NCBI RefSeq assembly: GCF_000745015.1
Contig: NZ_JQNA01000001.1
Location: 1,240,001-1,304,000, forward strand
Length of the DNA stretch: 64,000 nt
DNA from: Burkholderia sp. 9120
GTDB lineage: Bacteria > Pseudomonadota > Gammaproteobacteria > Burkholderiales > Burkholderiaceae
Direction: 5' to 3'
In this document: positions 54,317-62,484 of the stretch, one piece after another
Numbering within the stretch: the first letter of the stretch is position 1
Layout: the number at the start of each line of letters is the position of its first letter
The notes under the pieces: model-generated
Database searches by the model: none
What the model saw: the letters and a program-made list of their open reading frames with translations, nothing else
What the model was told of the DNA's origin: nothing
Translations under genes and position numbers: made by a program

Positions 54317-55024
54317 TTACTGCACGACCTTCGGCGCGGAAGCCGGCGCCGGCATCGCAGCGGGTGCGGCGCCCGTGGCGGCCATTTCGTTCGGTGCGCC
54401 GTCGTTTTTGTCGAGCGGAATCTTGACGGTATGCACGATGCCGTTGCCCAGCGGGAAATCGGCCAGCGCACTGCGCGCCAGATACGGCATGGCCCTGACC
54501 AGCGACGACTCGGCGCCCGAGTTGCGCGCGGTCACGTTATAGACTTCCTTGCCGGTCGCGCGCTCGGTGATCCGCACGCCGAGCAGATGCGTGAAGATCG
54601 GATAGCTCTGGCTCACATACCCGTTCGGAAACGGTCCATACGGACCCCACGGGCCCCACGGATCGAACGACCTTCCCCAGTAAGGCGCGGGCCACGGGTT
54701 GTAGTACACCGGCTGGGAGACCGTCACCATGTCCGAGCGAATCCCGTATGAGAGCCCGACCAGATAGCGCGCCTGCGCGGTGTCCACCTGACGGAACGCA
54801 TGCGTGGCCAGTTCGTTGGCCACCGCGCGCTCGTAAGTACTGAGTTCCAGATTGTTCTGCTGATCCGCCGCCCGCGTGAAGGCATAGGTGCGGGTCGCGT
54901 CGTTGCCGCTCCAGTCGGAGAAGGCCGTGACCTGGGTGGTCACGTAGGTCGTGCAGCCGGACAGCAGCACCGCCAGCGACGCTAGCAGCAACGTGGCGCG
55001 GCGGGTCCATCGATTGATTGTCAT
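54317..55024 (-). CDS. DUF4136 lipoprotein
   Basis: 235 aa. Signal peptide with lipobox 'LAVLLSGC' (Cys about 24), so it is probably anchored to the outer or inner membrane. DUF4136 marks: 'VTAFSDWSGNDATRTYAFTR', 'SYGIRSDMVTVSQPVYYNPW', a Trp/Pro/Gly-rich loop (APYWGRSFDPWGPWGPYGPF), 'LGVRITERATGKEVYNVTAR', and 'LARSALADFPLGNGIVHTVK'. Tail rich in Ala/Pro. Function unknown; monocistronic with a terminator. Confidence 0.85.
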   Translation of the reverse strand: MTINRWTRRATLLLASLAVLLSGCTTYVTTQVTAFSDWSGNDATRTYAFTRAADQQNNLELSTYERAVANELATHAFRQVDTAQARYLVGLSYGIRSDMVTVSQPVYYNPWPAPYWGRSFDPWGPWGPYGPFPNGYVSQSYPIFTHLLGVRITERATGKEVYNVTARNSGAESSLVRAMPYLARSALADFPLGNGIVHTVKIPLDKNDGAPNEMAATGAAPAAMPAPASAPKVVQ

Positions 55025-55249
55025 GGTCTACCTCGTGAAGCTCTGTGTTGCCCGTTATCGCCCGTCATGAGCGGATTCGCCGACGCGCGGGCTTTGTTCC
55101 GCGTCGGCGCCCGATAATACGCTGACCAGGCGATTCGGTAAAAAGTTCGCGCCGCACGAATGGCCGAGGCTTTGTACAATGGCTCGACAAGCCCGGCTCG
55201 CACGCCAGAAGCGAGCTTGCCGACTCGAGTTCCCATCCTACAGAACGCC

Positions 55250-57955
55250 ATGGCCGATACCGCTACGCCCAATGTGATCCGCCGCGCCGATTACGCGCCG
55301 CCCGCTTTCCTGATCGACACCGTCGCACTCGAGTTCGATCTCGTCCCCGAACGCACAGTCGTGAAGAACACCATGCGGGTGCGCCGCAATCCGGACGCGT
55401 CGCACGCCACGCAGCTCGCGTTGATGGGCGAGCAACTCGAATTCGTCAGCGCTGCGATCGACGGCAAGCCGTTCGCCAACGTGCATGCGCATGAGCACGG
55501 CCTGCTGCTCGACCATGTCCCGGACGACTTCGAACTCACGCTCACCAGCGTCTGCAATCCGGTTGAGAACACCACGTTGTCGGGCCTCTATGTGTCGGGC
55601 GGCAACTTCTTCACGCAGTGCGAGGCCGAGGGTTTTCGCCGCATCACCTACTTCCTCGACCGACCCGACGTGATGGCGACCTACACGGTCACGCTGCGTG
55701 CCGACAAGGCCGATTATCCGGTACTGCTGTCGAACGGCAACCTGCTCGAAGAAGGCGATCTGCCGGACGGCCGCCACTTCGCGCGTTGGGAAGATCCGTT
55801 CCGCAAGCCGAGCTATCTGTTCGCGCTGGTCGCGGGCAAGCTGGTGGCGCTCGAAGAACGCGTGAAGAGCGGCTCAGGCAAGGAAAAGCTGTTGCAGGTC
55901 TGGGTCGAGCCGCACGATCTCGACAAGACCCGTCACGCGATGGATTCGTTGATCAACTCGATCCGCTGGGACGAGGAACGCTTCGGGCTCGAACTGGATC
56001 TCGACCGTTTCATGATCGTCGCGGTGAGCGACTTCAACATGGGCGCGATGGAGAACAAAGGCCTCAACATCTTCAACACGAAGTACGTGCTGGCGAACCC
56101 CGAAACGGCCACCGACACCGACTTCGCGAACATCGAGGCCGTGGTCGGCCACGAGTACTTCCACAACTGGACCGGCAATCGCGTGACCTGCCGCGACTGG
56201 TTCCAGCTGAGCCTGAAGGAAGGCCTGACCGTGTTCCGCGATCAGGAGTTCTCGGCCGACATGGCCGGCGGCCAGACCAACAGCAGCGACGAAGCCGCGC
56301 GCGCCACCAAGCGCATCGAAGACGTGCGCGTGCTGCGCCAGATGCAGTTCGCCGAAGACGCGGGTCCGATGGCGCATCCGGTGCGTCCGGAAAGCTACGT
56401 CGAGATCAACAACTTCTACACCATGACGGTCTACGAGAAAGGCTCGGAAGTCGTGCGGATGTATCAGACGCTGTTCGGCCGCGACGGCTTCCGCAAAGGC
56501 ATGGACCTCTACTTCAAGCGTCACGACGGCCAGGCCGTGACCTGCGACGACTTCCGTCACGCGCTCGCCGACGCGAACGGCCGCGATCTGGCGCAGTTCG
56601 AACGCTGGTACAACCAGGCCGGCACGCCGCGCGTGTCGGTACGCACCCGTTACGACGCCACCCAGCAGCGCTACAGCGTGACGCTCACGCAAGGCTACGG
56701 CGAGGCGGCCTCGGCCGCGCGCGAGACGCAAAAGGGACCGCTGCTGATCCCGTTCGCGATCGGCCTGATCGGCCGCGATGGCGCAGACCTGCCGCTGCAG
56801 CTTGACGGCGAGGCGCAGGCTTCGGATAACACCACGCGCGTGCTGGAATTCACGCAGACGGAGCAGACCTTCACGTTCGTCAACGTGGCGCAAGAACCGC
56901 TGCCGTCGCTGCTGCGTAATTTCTCGGCGCCGGTGATCGTCGAATACGACTATTCGGCGGACCAACTGGCGTTCCTGCTCGCGCACGACAGCGATCCGTT
57001 CAACCGCTGGGAAGCGGGTCAACGCCTCGCAACCCGCGAGCTGCTGACGCTCGCCGCGCGCGCTGCGACCGGCGTGCCGCTGCAGCTCGACGACTCGGTC
57101 GTCGCCGCGTTCGCGCGCGTGCTGACCGACGAAACGCTCTCGCCGTCGTTCCGCGAACTGGCGTTGATGCTGCCGTCCGAGGCGTATCTGGCCGAGCAGA
57201 TGGCGGAGTCGAATCCGGCCGCCGTGCACGCGGCGCGCCAGTTCGTGCGCAAGCGTCTCGCCAATGCGCTGAAGAGCGACTGGCTCAAGGTGGTCGAGCA
57301 ACATCGCACGCCGGGTGCGTACGAAGCCACGCCGGAGGCGTCCGGCCATCGCGCGTTGAAGAATCTCGCGCTCTCGTATCTCGCCGAACTGGACGATCCG
57401 GCCGAAGCCGTGCGTCTCGCGGCCGCGCAATACGACGCCGCCAACAACATGACCGACCGCGCGGCGGCGCTATCGGTGCTGCTCAGTTCGGCAGCGGCGC
57501 ACGGCAGTGGCGCCGACGCACAGCGCGCGCTCGACGACTTCTACCGGCGCTTCGAGAAAGAGCCGCTCGTGATCGACAAGTGGTTTGCCTTGCAAGCCGT
57601 ACAGCGCGGCAGCGCGCAGCGTCCGGTGATCGACGTCGTACGCAAGCTGATGGCGCACCCCGCGTTCAACCTGAAGAACCCGAATCGCGCACGCTCGCTG
57701 ATTTTCAGCTTCTGCGCCGCCAACCCGGCGCAGTTCCATGCTGAAGACGGCTCGGGTTATGCATTCTGGGCCGAGCAGGTGATCGCGCTCGACGCGATCA
57801 ATCCGCAGGTGGCCGCCCGCCTCGCCCGCTCGCTCGAATTGTGGCGCCGCTTCACGCCGACGCTGCGCGACGGCATGCGCGCCGCGCTGGAGAAAGTGGC
57901 CGCCCAGGTGAAATCGCGCGACGTGCGCGAGATCGTGGAGAAAGCGTTGGGGTGA
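55250..57955 (+). CDS. pepN: Aminopeptidase N
   Basis: 901 aa; start ATG 55250 gives the usual N-terminus ('DTATPNVIRRADYAPPAFLI'), an earlier in-frame ATG at 55160 lies in the promoter. M1 metallopeptidase: GAMEN exopeptidase motif at residues 265-269 and zinc motif HEYFH at 301-305 with the third ligand Glu324 18 residues later. DUF3458 domains follow to the C-terminus. It removes N-terminal amino acids from peptides in the cytoplasm. Terminator at 57985. Confidence 0.96.
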   Translation: MADTATPNVIRRADYAPPAFLIDTVALEFDLVPERTVVKNTMRVRRNPDASHATQLALMGEQLEFVSAAIDGKPFANVHAHEHGLLLDHVPDDFELTLTSVCNPVENTTLSGLYVSGGNFFTQCEAEGFRRITYFLDRPDVMATYTVTLRADKADYPVLLSNGNLLEEGDLPDGRHFARWEDPFRKPSYLFALVAGKLVALEERVKSGSGKEKLLQVWVEPHDLDKTRHAMDSLINSIRWDEERFGLELDLDRFMIVAVSDFNMGAMENKGLNIFNTKYVLANPETATDTDFANIEAVVGHEYFHNWTGNRVTCRDWFQLSLKEGLTVFRDQEFSADMAGGQTNSSDEAARATKRIEDVRVLRQMQFAEDAGPMAHPVRPESYVEINNFYTMTVYEKGSEVVRMYQTLFGRDGFRKGMDLYFKRHDGQAVTCDDFRHALADANGRDLAQFERWYNQAGTPRVSVRTRYDATQQRYSVTLTQGYGEAASAARETQKGPLLIPFAIGLIGRDGADLPLQLDGEAQASDNTTRVLEFTQTEQTFTFVNVAQEPLPSLLRNFSAPVIVEYDYSADQLAFLLAHDSDPFNRWEAGQRLATRELLTLAARAATGVPLQLDDSVVAAFARVLTDETLSPSFRELALMLPSEAYLAEQMAESNPAAVHAARQFVRKRLANALKSDWLKVVEQHRTPGAYEATPEASGHRALKNLALSYLAELDDPAEAVRLAAAQYDAANNMTDRAAALSVLLSSAAAHGSGADAQRALDDFYRRFEKEPLVIDKWFALQAVQRGSAQRPVIDVVRKLMAHPAFNLKNPNRARSLIFSFCAANPAQFHAEDGSGYAFWAEQVIALDAINPQVAARLARSLELWRRFTPTLRDGMRAALEKVAAQVKSRDVREIVEKALG

Positions 57956-57984
57956 TGCTCGTCTGAGCGCTGTTTTGTTGCGAG

Positions 57985-58012
57985 AAGCCGGCACGCGTTG
58001 CCGGCTTTTTTT
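57985..58012 (+). terminator. Rho-independent terminator after pepN
   Basis: Perfect 9-bp stem AAGCCGGCA / TGCCGGCTT with a CGCGT loop and a T tail to 58012. Confidence 0.92.
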
Positions 58013-58110
58013 CGTTCTGAATTTGTCCTGGGTGGGACGAGGCGGCCACGCGCGCGGTGCTCAACGTTAGCCATCTGGCCGACTGTTCGAATAGCGCTGA
58101 CAGGGTGAAA

Positions 58111-58154
58111 GTAAACGTACTCTTTTAACGGTTTACGTTTAACGCGATGCGTTA
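58111..58154 (+). promoter_or_regulatory. Probable HigA operator/promoter
   Basis: A perfect palindrome TAACGC-GAT-GCGTTA at 58140-58154 ends 8 nt before the toxin start, and a second inverted repeat GTAAAC (58111-58116) / GTTTAC (58131-58136) lies just upstream. HigA-type antitoxins bind palindromes over their own promoter, so autoregulation is likely. Confidence 0.6.
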
Positions 58155-58162
58155 TATCATCC

Positions 58163-58444
58163 ATGATCACGACATTCAACGACAAGGCTACGGCGAGAAT
58201 CTTTCAGGACGAGTTCGTGCGATCACTGCCGCTTCACATGCAGACACTCGCACGGCGCAAACTGCTCATGATCGACGCCGCCCACTGCATCCAAACTCTA
58301 CGCGCGCCGCCCGGCAACCGGCTCGAAGCGTTGCAAGGCGAGCGCGGTGGGCAATGGAGCATCCGTATCAACGCGCAGTGGCGCATCTGTTTTGGCTTTG
58401 TCGGCGAACACGCGCTGAATGTCGAGATTGTCGACTATCACTGA
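58163..58444 (+). CDS. higB: HigB-like mRNA interferase toxin
   Basis: 93 aa of the RelE/HigB superfamily ('plasmid maintenance killer'): 'MITTFNDKATARIFQDEF', 'QTLARRKLLMIDAAHCIQTL', 'PPGNRLEALQGERGGQWSIR', 'INAQWRICFGFVGEHALNVE', 'IVDYH'. The Arg/Lys residues and the last His fit the ribosome-dependent RNase site. Toxin before antitoxin is the hig order. Confidence 0.92.
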   Translation: MITTFNDKATARIFQDEFVRSLPLHMQTLARRKLLMIDAAHCIQTLRAPPGNRLEALQGERGGQWSIRINAQWRICFGFVGEHALNVEIVDYH

Positions 58445-58460
58445 TTATTGGGAGGCCACC

Positions 58461-58916
58461 ATGGTCATCAAACGCTCCGATCTGGGCCGCATCGATTTCT
58501 CGGACATCGATACCGGCGAGAGCATGCCGGAAATCCATCCGGGCGAGATTCTGCGCGGCGAGTTCCTCGAACCGCTCGGCATGTCCGTCAATGCGCTCGC
58601 ACTCGCGCTGCGGGTGCCGGCGCCGCGCATCAACGACGTCGTTCGCGGCAAGCGCGCCATCTCGGCCGACACCGCGTTGCGCCTCGAACGCTATTTCGGC
58701 GCGAGCGCGCAATTCTGGCTCAATCTGCAAATCGCCTACGACCTGCGCGTCGCCGCCGCGGCCGCCGGCGAGCAGATTGAACGCGAAATCGAGCCCATGC
58801 CCAAGGCGGACCGGCCGAAAATGCCGAAAATCACCGCCGAACACGCCCGCGCGGCGGCACTGGCCACCAGCTTGCGCAGCAGCGCCGAAGACGGCCGGGC
58901 ACAGCGCGCAGCCTGA
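58461..58916 (+). CDS. higA: HigA-like antitoxin
   Basis: 151 aa from ATG 58461 with GGGAGG upstream. 'MPEIHPGEILRGEFLEPLGM' begins the XRE-type helix-turn-helix (about residues 22-85): 'SVNALALALRVPAPRINDVV', 'RGKRAISADTALRLERYFGA', 'SAQFWLNLQIAYDLRVA'. An extra ~55-residue C-terminal tail is Ala/Lys/Arg-rich and longer than usual for HigA. Begins 16 nt after higB; neutralises HigB and represses the operon. Confidence 0.93.
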   Translation: MVIKRSDLGRIDFSDIDTGESMPEIHPGEILRGEFLEPLGMSVNALALALRVPAPRINDVVRGKRAISADTALRLERYFGASAQFWLNLQIAYDLRVAAAAAGEQIEREIEPMPKADRPKMPKITAEHARAAALATSLRSSAEDGRAQRAA

Positions 58917-59039
58917 CTCCCGGCACGCCGCGCGCGGCGCGTTGCGGCGTCGGCCAGTGCGGTCTTCGTCAAAAGCACGGAGCAGACACAACGAACGGTT
59001 AAAATCGAGAAATTCCTCAAGCCTTCCCGGAGTACAGCA

Positions 59040-60056
59040 ATGGCTTTGCAACGTCGTACCACTCTCACGAAGTACCTGATCGAGCAGCAGCGCGAGACCA
59101 ACAACCTGCCGGCCGACCTGCGCCTTTTGATCGAAGTCGTCGCGCGCGCGTGCAAGGCGATCAGTTACCACGTCAGCAAAGGCGCGCTGGGCGATGCGCT
59201 CGGCACCGCGGGCAGCGAAAACGTGCAGGGCGAAGTGCAGAAAAAGCTCGACATCCTGTCGAATGAAATTCTGCTCGAGGCGAACGAATGGGGCGGCAAC
59301 CTGGCCGGCATGGCGTCCGAGGAAATGGAGCAGTTCTTCCCGATCCCGGCCAACTATCCGAAGGGCGAATACCTGCTGGTGTTCGATCCGCTCGACGGCT
59401 CGTCGAATATCGACGTCAACGTGTCGATCGGCACGATCTTTTCGGTGCTGCGCTGCCCGGACGGCCAGCAGCCCACCGAACAATCGTTCCTGCAGCCGGG
59501 CACGCAGCAGGTCGCCGCGGGCTATGCGGTCTACGGCCCGCAAACCGTGCTGGTGCTGACCACCGGCAACGGCGTGAACTGCTTCACGCTCGACCGCGAA
59601 CTCGGTTCGTGGGTCCTCACGCAAAGCGATATGCGCATTCCGGTCGAAACCCGTGAATTCGCGATCAACGCGTCGAACGAACGCCACTGGTATGCGCCGG
59701 TCGAGCAGTACATCGGCGAATTGAAAGACGGTAAAGACGGCCCACGCCAGAGCGACTTCAATATGCGCTGGATCGCGTCGATGGTGGCGGACGTGCACCG
59801 TATCCTGAATCGCGGCGGCATCTTCATGTATCCGGCCGACAAGCGCACGCCGGACAAGCCGGGCAAGCTGCGCCTCATGTACGAAGCGAATCCGATGGCG
59901 TTTATCGTCGAACAGGCCGGCGGCGCTGCGACAAACGGCGAAAAGCGCATTCTGGACATCCAGCCGAAGAGCCTGCACGAGCGCGTAGCAGTGTTCCTCG
60001 GCTCGAAGAACGAGGTCGACCGGGTCACGCGCTACCATCTCGAAGCAAAAAAATGA
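59040..60056 (+). CDS. fbp: Fructose-1,6-bisphosphatase class I
   Basis: 338 aa, GGAG 7 nt upstream. Class I motif '[20 protein letters not shown]' supplies metal-binding Asp residues, and '[10 protein letters not shown]'-like '[20 protein letters not shown]' and '[20 protein letters not shown]' mark the substrate site. It removes the 1-phosphate of fructose-1,6-bisphosphate in gluconeogenesis. Followed directly by the tRNA promoter. Confidence 0.96.
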   Translation: MALQRRTTLTKYLIEQQRETNNLPADLRLLIEVVARACKAISYHVSKGALGDALGTAGSENVQGEVQKKLDILSNEILLEANEWGGNLAGMASEEMEQFFPIPANYPKGEYLLVFDPLDGSSNIDVNVSIGTIFSVLRCPDGQQPTEQSFLQPGTQQVAAGYAVYGPQTVLVLTTGNGVNCFTLDRELGSWVLTQSDMRIPVETREFAINASNERHWYAPVEQYIGELKDGKDGPRQSDFNMRWIASMVADVHRILNRGGIFMYPADKRTPDKPGKLRLMYEANPMAFIVEQAGGAATNGEKRILDIQPKSLHERVAVFLGSKNEVDRVTRYHLEAKK

Positions 60057-60066
60057 GCGCAGGGGC

Positions 60067-60096
60067 TTGCCAAGCCCGTAAAGAAGTCCCTATAAT
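60067..60096 (+). promoter_or_regulatory. Sigma70-type promoter of tRNA-Thr
   Basis: TTGCCA (60067-60072) and TATAAT (60091-60096) with an 18-bp spacer, 15 nt before the tRNA. The -35 lies inside a GGGCTTG-C-CAAGCCC palindrome (60063-60077). Confidence 0.8.
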
Positions 60097-60111
60097 CTCG
60101 TTTCTCCTGAT

Positions 60112-60187
60112 GCCGGAATAGCTCAGACGGTAGAGCAGCGCATTCGTAATGCGAAGGTCGGGGGTTCGATTCCTCTTTCCGGCACCA
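60112..60187 (+). tRNA. tRNA-Thr (anticodon CGT)
   Basis: 76 nt with a full cloverleaf: 7-bp acceptor GCCGGAA/TTCCGGC, D arm GCTC...GAGC, anticodon loop TTCGTAA (anticodon CGT), T arm with GGTTCGATTC, discriminator A and encoded CCA. The anticodon arm matches E. coli thrW. Confidence 0.97.
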
Positions 60188-60199
60188 CAAGATTCAAGC

Positions 60200-60230
60200 A
60201 AAAAGCCCAGTCCTCGTGACTGGGCTTTTT
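60200..60230. terminator. Rho-independent terminator after tRNA-Thr
   Basis: Perfect 13-bp inverted repeat AAAAAGCCCAGTC / GACTGGGCTTTTT with loop CTCGT. Confidence 0.93.
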
Positions 60231-60593
60231 GCTTTTCGGCGCTTGTTTCAGCACGCGTTTCAACACTCGCTCAAGCGCCATCGATCAATGGACGATCTCG
60301 TCCATTACCCGCCGAAGCATCGGACGGGAACGCCCATTCATTCACCGCTTTTTTCGTCGCGCCGTTGGCCCATGGGTCTTCGGCCGCCTGGCACGCGTCT
60401 CGCTCTAGCTGGTCCGGCGCCCTTTCATTAAACCAATAAGGGCGATCCACACAGTGTTGCTTGCTGGCAGCCGCTGATCCTCGCTACGTCGATGGAGCAG
60501 CAGCACGCGCCGGCCGCCGGTATTCCGACCGGCGTCCATGCGCAAACGTCTCGGGCCACACCGTTCTCCTGACCAACTTAAGGATCGAATCCC
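60231..60593. other. Intergenic region between tRNA-Thr and lectin-like gene
   Basis: 363 bp. Short reading frames exist but lack family features and ribosome-binding sites. I saw no copy of the tRNA 3' end and no integrase here. It should contain the promoter of the downstream gene. Confidence 0.45.
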
Positions 60594-61715
60594 ATGACCA
60601 CCGTCGGCGAACTTCACACAAAAAACCTCGAAGCTATGGTTCCGGCAGCCAGTTCGACCTGGACGTCTCTAGGCGGCGCGTTTCGCGGCATCGCGGCGCC
60701 CGTCTACTACGGCGGAAGCCTCTATGCCTTCACGCGAAATACGGACAACACGTTGGGCATGTGTACCGTGACGTCGCCGACAACCGGTAGCTGGATGCAA
60801 CTCGGCGGCCAACTGACGAACAGCCCGGCGTCGGCGATTTCGCCGAACGGAACGCTCGGCGTGCTCGGGCTCATGCAAGGCAACGTGGTCGAAATCAACT
60901 ACGTCAATCCGTTCCAGGGCACGCAAACCGGCTTCAGCAATTTCGCGGGCGGCACGCCGTCGGGCGTCAGCTGGTCTGGCGCGCCGGTGATGACCGTCAA
61001 CAGCAACAACCGGCTCGAGGCATTCATGCTCGACAGCCACGGCAACATGTGGCACACCTATCAGACGAGTGTGGGAACGAACCCGACCTGGAGCAACTGG
61101 TCGGTACTCGGCAGCACCTTCCTCGTCGGCGCCTCGTTCCAGGTTTTCCTGAACACGAATACCGGCGCGCTGCAGGCGGTCGCCATCGGCACGAATAACC
61201 AGATCTATCAGATGACCCAATATCAGGGCGGTGGCCGCGACGGCTGGAGTTCGCCGGCCCTGGTCGGTACGCTCCCGAGCGTCACGCCGCAATTCACGCT
61301 CGGCACGGCGGCCGCGTTCAATCCCGGCACGTCGTACTCGGTGTTCTCCGGCTTCAACAGCCAATCCGGTGTATCGGCAAACCCGTTGATGTATTCGAGC
61401 GGTTCGTATTCCAACGGAACCTGGGTGAACCTCACGCTGGCCGACTCGCCGATCACCACCTCCGCACCGCTGATGCTCAGCAACTCCGGCACGCCGCAAT
61501 TGATTTACCAGTCGCAGACCAATCCGGGGCAAGTCGTGCTGCTGTCGCAGAACACGGCGTCGACGAGCTTCTGGAAAGGGCAGCAGCAGGTCGGCACGGC
61601 AAGCGGCGACTTGAGCGGCCAAATGTCCGGCGTCATCAATGCCGGCAACGTGGCGTTGTTCCAGTGCGGTCAGAGCAAGGGCCAGCTTTACTTCATCAAC
61701 TATCTGCCGTCCTGA
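60594..61715 (+). CDS. PLL-like beta-propeller lectin
   Basis: 373 aa, AAGGA site 9 nt upstream, no signal peptide or membrane segment. It consists of about seven degenerate ~45-residue units, best seen in 'NNRLEAFMLDSHGNMWHTYQ' with 'TWSNWSVLGS', 'TGALQAVAIGTNNQIYQMTQ' with 'GWSSPALVG', and 'TPQLIYQSQTNPGQVVLL' with 'FWKGQQQVG'. This fits bacterial PLL-type (Photorhabdus-like) fucose-binding propellers and sialidase-like propellers. Asn, Ser, Thr and Gly are very common and Lys/Glu rare, unlike its neighbours. It probably binds glycans outside the cell after non-classical release; ligand and role are unknown. A terminator is at 61782. Confidence 0.72.
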   Translation: MTTVGELHTKNLEAMVPAASSTWTSLGGAFRGIAAPVYYGGSLYAFTRNTDNTLGMCTVTSPTTGSWMQLGGQLTNSPASAISPNGTLGVLGLMQGNVVEINYVNPFQGTQTGFSNFAGGTPSGVSWSGAPVMTVNSNNRLEAFMLDSHGNMWHTYQTSVGTNPTWSNWSVLGSTFLVGASFQVFLNTNTGALQAVAIGTNNQIYQMTQYQGGGRDGWSSPALVGTLPSVTPQFTLGTAAAFNPGTSYSVFSGFNSQSGVSANPLMYSSGSYSNGTWVNLTLADSPITTSAPLMLSNSGTPQLIYQSQTNPGQVVLLSQNTASTSFWKGQQQVGTASGDLSGQMSGVINAGNVALFQCGQSKGQLYFINYLPS

Positions 61716-61746
61716 TTGGTGAATTTCGCTTTCGCCCGCTGGTGAA

Positions 61747-61814
61747 CATCTCCGGCGCGCCAGGCGCCGGAGATGACGACAACGGTGAGCGCCATCGCCG
61801 CTCGCCGTTTTTTT
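61747..61814 (+). terminator. 3' hairpin and rho-independent terminator after the lectin gene
   Basis: A perfect 12-bp hairpin CATCTCCGGCGC / GCGCCGGAGATG (61747-61775) without T tract is followed by a second stem ACGGTGAGCG (61782-61791) / CGCTCGCCGT (61799-61808, one G-T pair) that runs into seven T. The second is the likely terminator; the first may stabilise the mRNA end. Confidence 0.75.
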
Positions 61815-61927
61815 GCGCTCGCCTGGCGAAAGCGGATCGGCAGCGCCGCGCTGCCGAGCATGCGAATCCCGGCATCGACCGACAGGATCGATCGCTCCAA
61901 AGACGCCAGACCGTCGCGTGCCGCTCG

Positions 61928-62110
61928 CTATCTATAGGACGCGGTGGTGACGAGATTGCGAGCCAGCATCGACTGCTCGACACTGACCGGTTCGCTCCGC
62001 TGGGGCCCGTACGCGAGCACCGCCTCGCGCGGCGCCGACGTGAACCACGAAATCCGGCCCGCGCACTCGATGCCGACCTGACGTCCCTTCCAGTACACAG
62101 CGTTTTCCAT
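61928..62110 (-). CDS. Small (60-aa) protein of unknown function
   Basis: 60 aa from ATG 62108-62110, which has AAGGAG 6 nt upstream on the minus strand; the frame's longer ATG start at 62179 lacks such a site. Sequence 'MENAVYWKGRQVGIECAGRI', 'SWFTSAPREAVLAYGPQRSE', then a short tail ending ASYR. No signal peptide. I do not recognise a named family; the clean RBS and regular composition argue that it is real. Stand-alone gene. Confidence 0.65.
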   Translation of the reverse strand: MENAVYWKGRQVGIECAGRISWFTSAPREAVLAYGPQRSEPVSVEQSMLARNLVTTASYR

Positions 62111-62484
62111 GGCGGACTCCTTGTGAGGTAAAGCAGCCATCTTCCGCGCTCGCCTGGCCGCGTCCGTTCGCGACCGCACGCGAGAGCGCTATCCATTCGA
62201 TTCATTCGATCCATGATAGGCGGCGCGCCCGCCCATGCGCCGGGTTGTCATCCGGTGACGCCATTCTGGCGCAAAAACATGACCGCACCGCCGCCCGGAA
62301 CGGCGGCGTGAATTTCTGCTTTCCGGCGGGTATCGTCTACGCTGTCAGTCGTCGCGGCGCCGGCAACGTTGCCGTGCCGTGATAACTCAAACGGAATCCA
62401 CTCATCGCCGGGCACAGTCCGTGCGGCCACATCCGCGTTCAACGCCCGTAACCGGGCTGCCGCCCCAACCCGCTATTCATCCCC
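62111..62484. other. Intergenic region before the uvrA-like gene
   Basis: 374 bp between divergent genes. No recognisable gene; antisense frames only. Promoters of both neighbours should be here. Nothing resembling a LexA box (CTG-N10-CAG) of good quality was noticed. Confidence 0.4.

Noticed and set aside
60063..60077. Terminator for fbp
   Set aside because: GGGCTTG-C-CAAGCCC has no T tract and overlaps the -35 box of the tRNA promoter, so it is more likely a coincidental palindrome or promoter element.
60112..61715. Genomic island integrated at tRNA-Thr
   Set aside because: No integrase, no repeat of the tRNA 3' end and only one gene before the next housekeeping-type gene; kept only as a possibility for the lectin.
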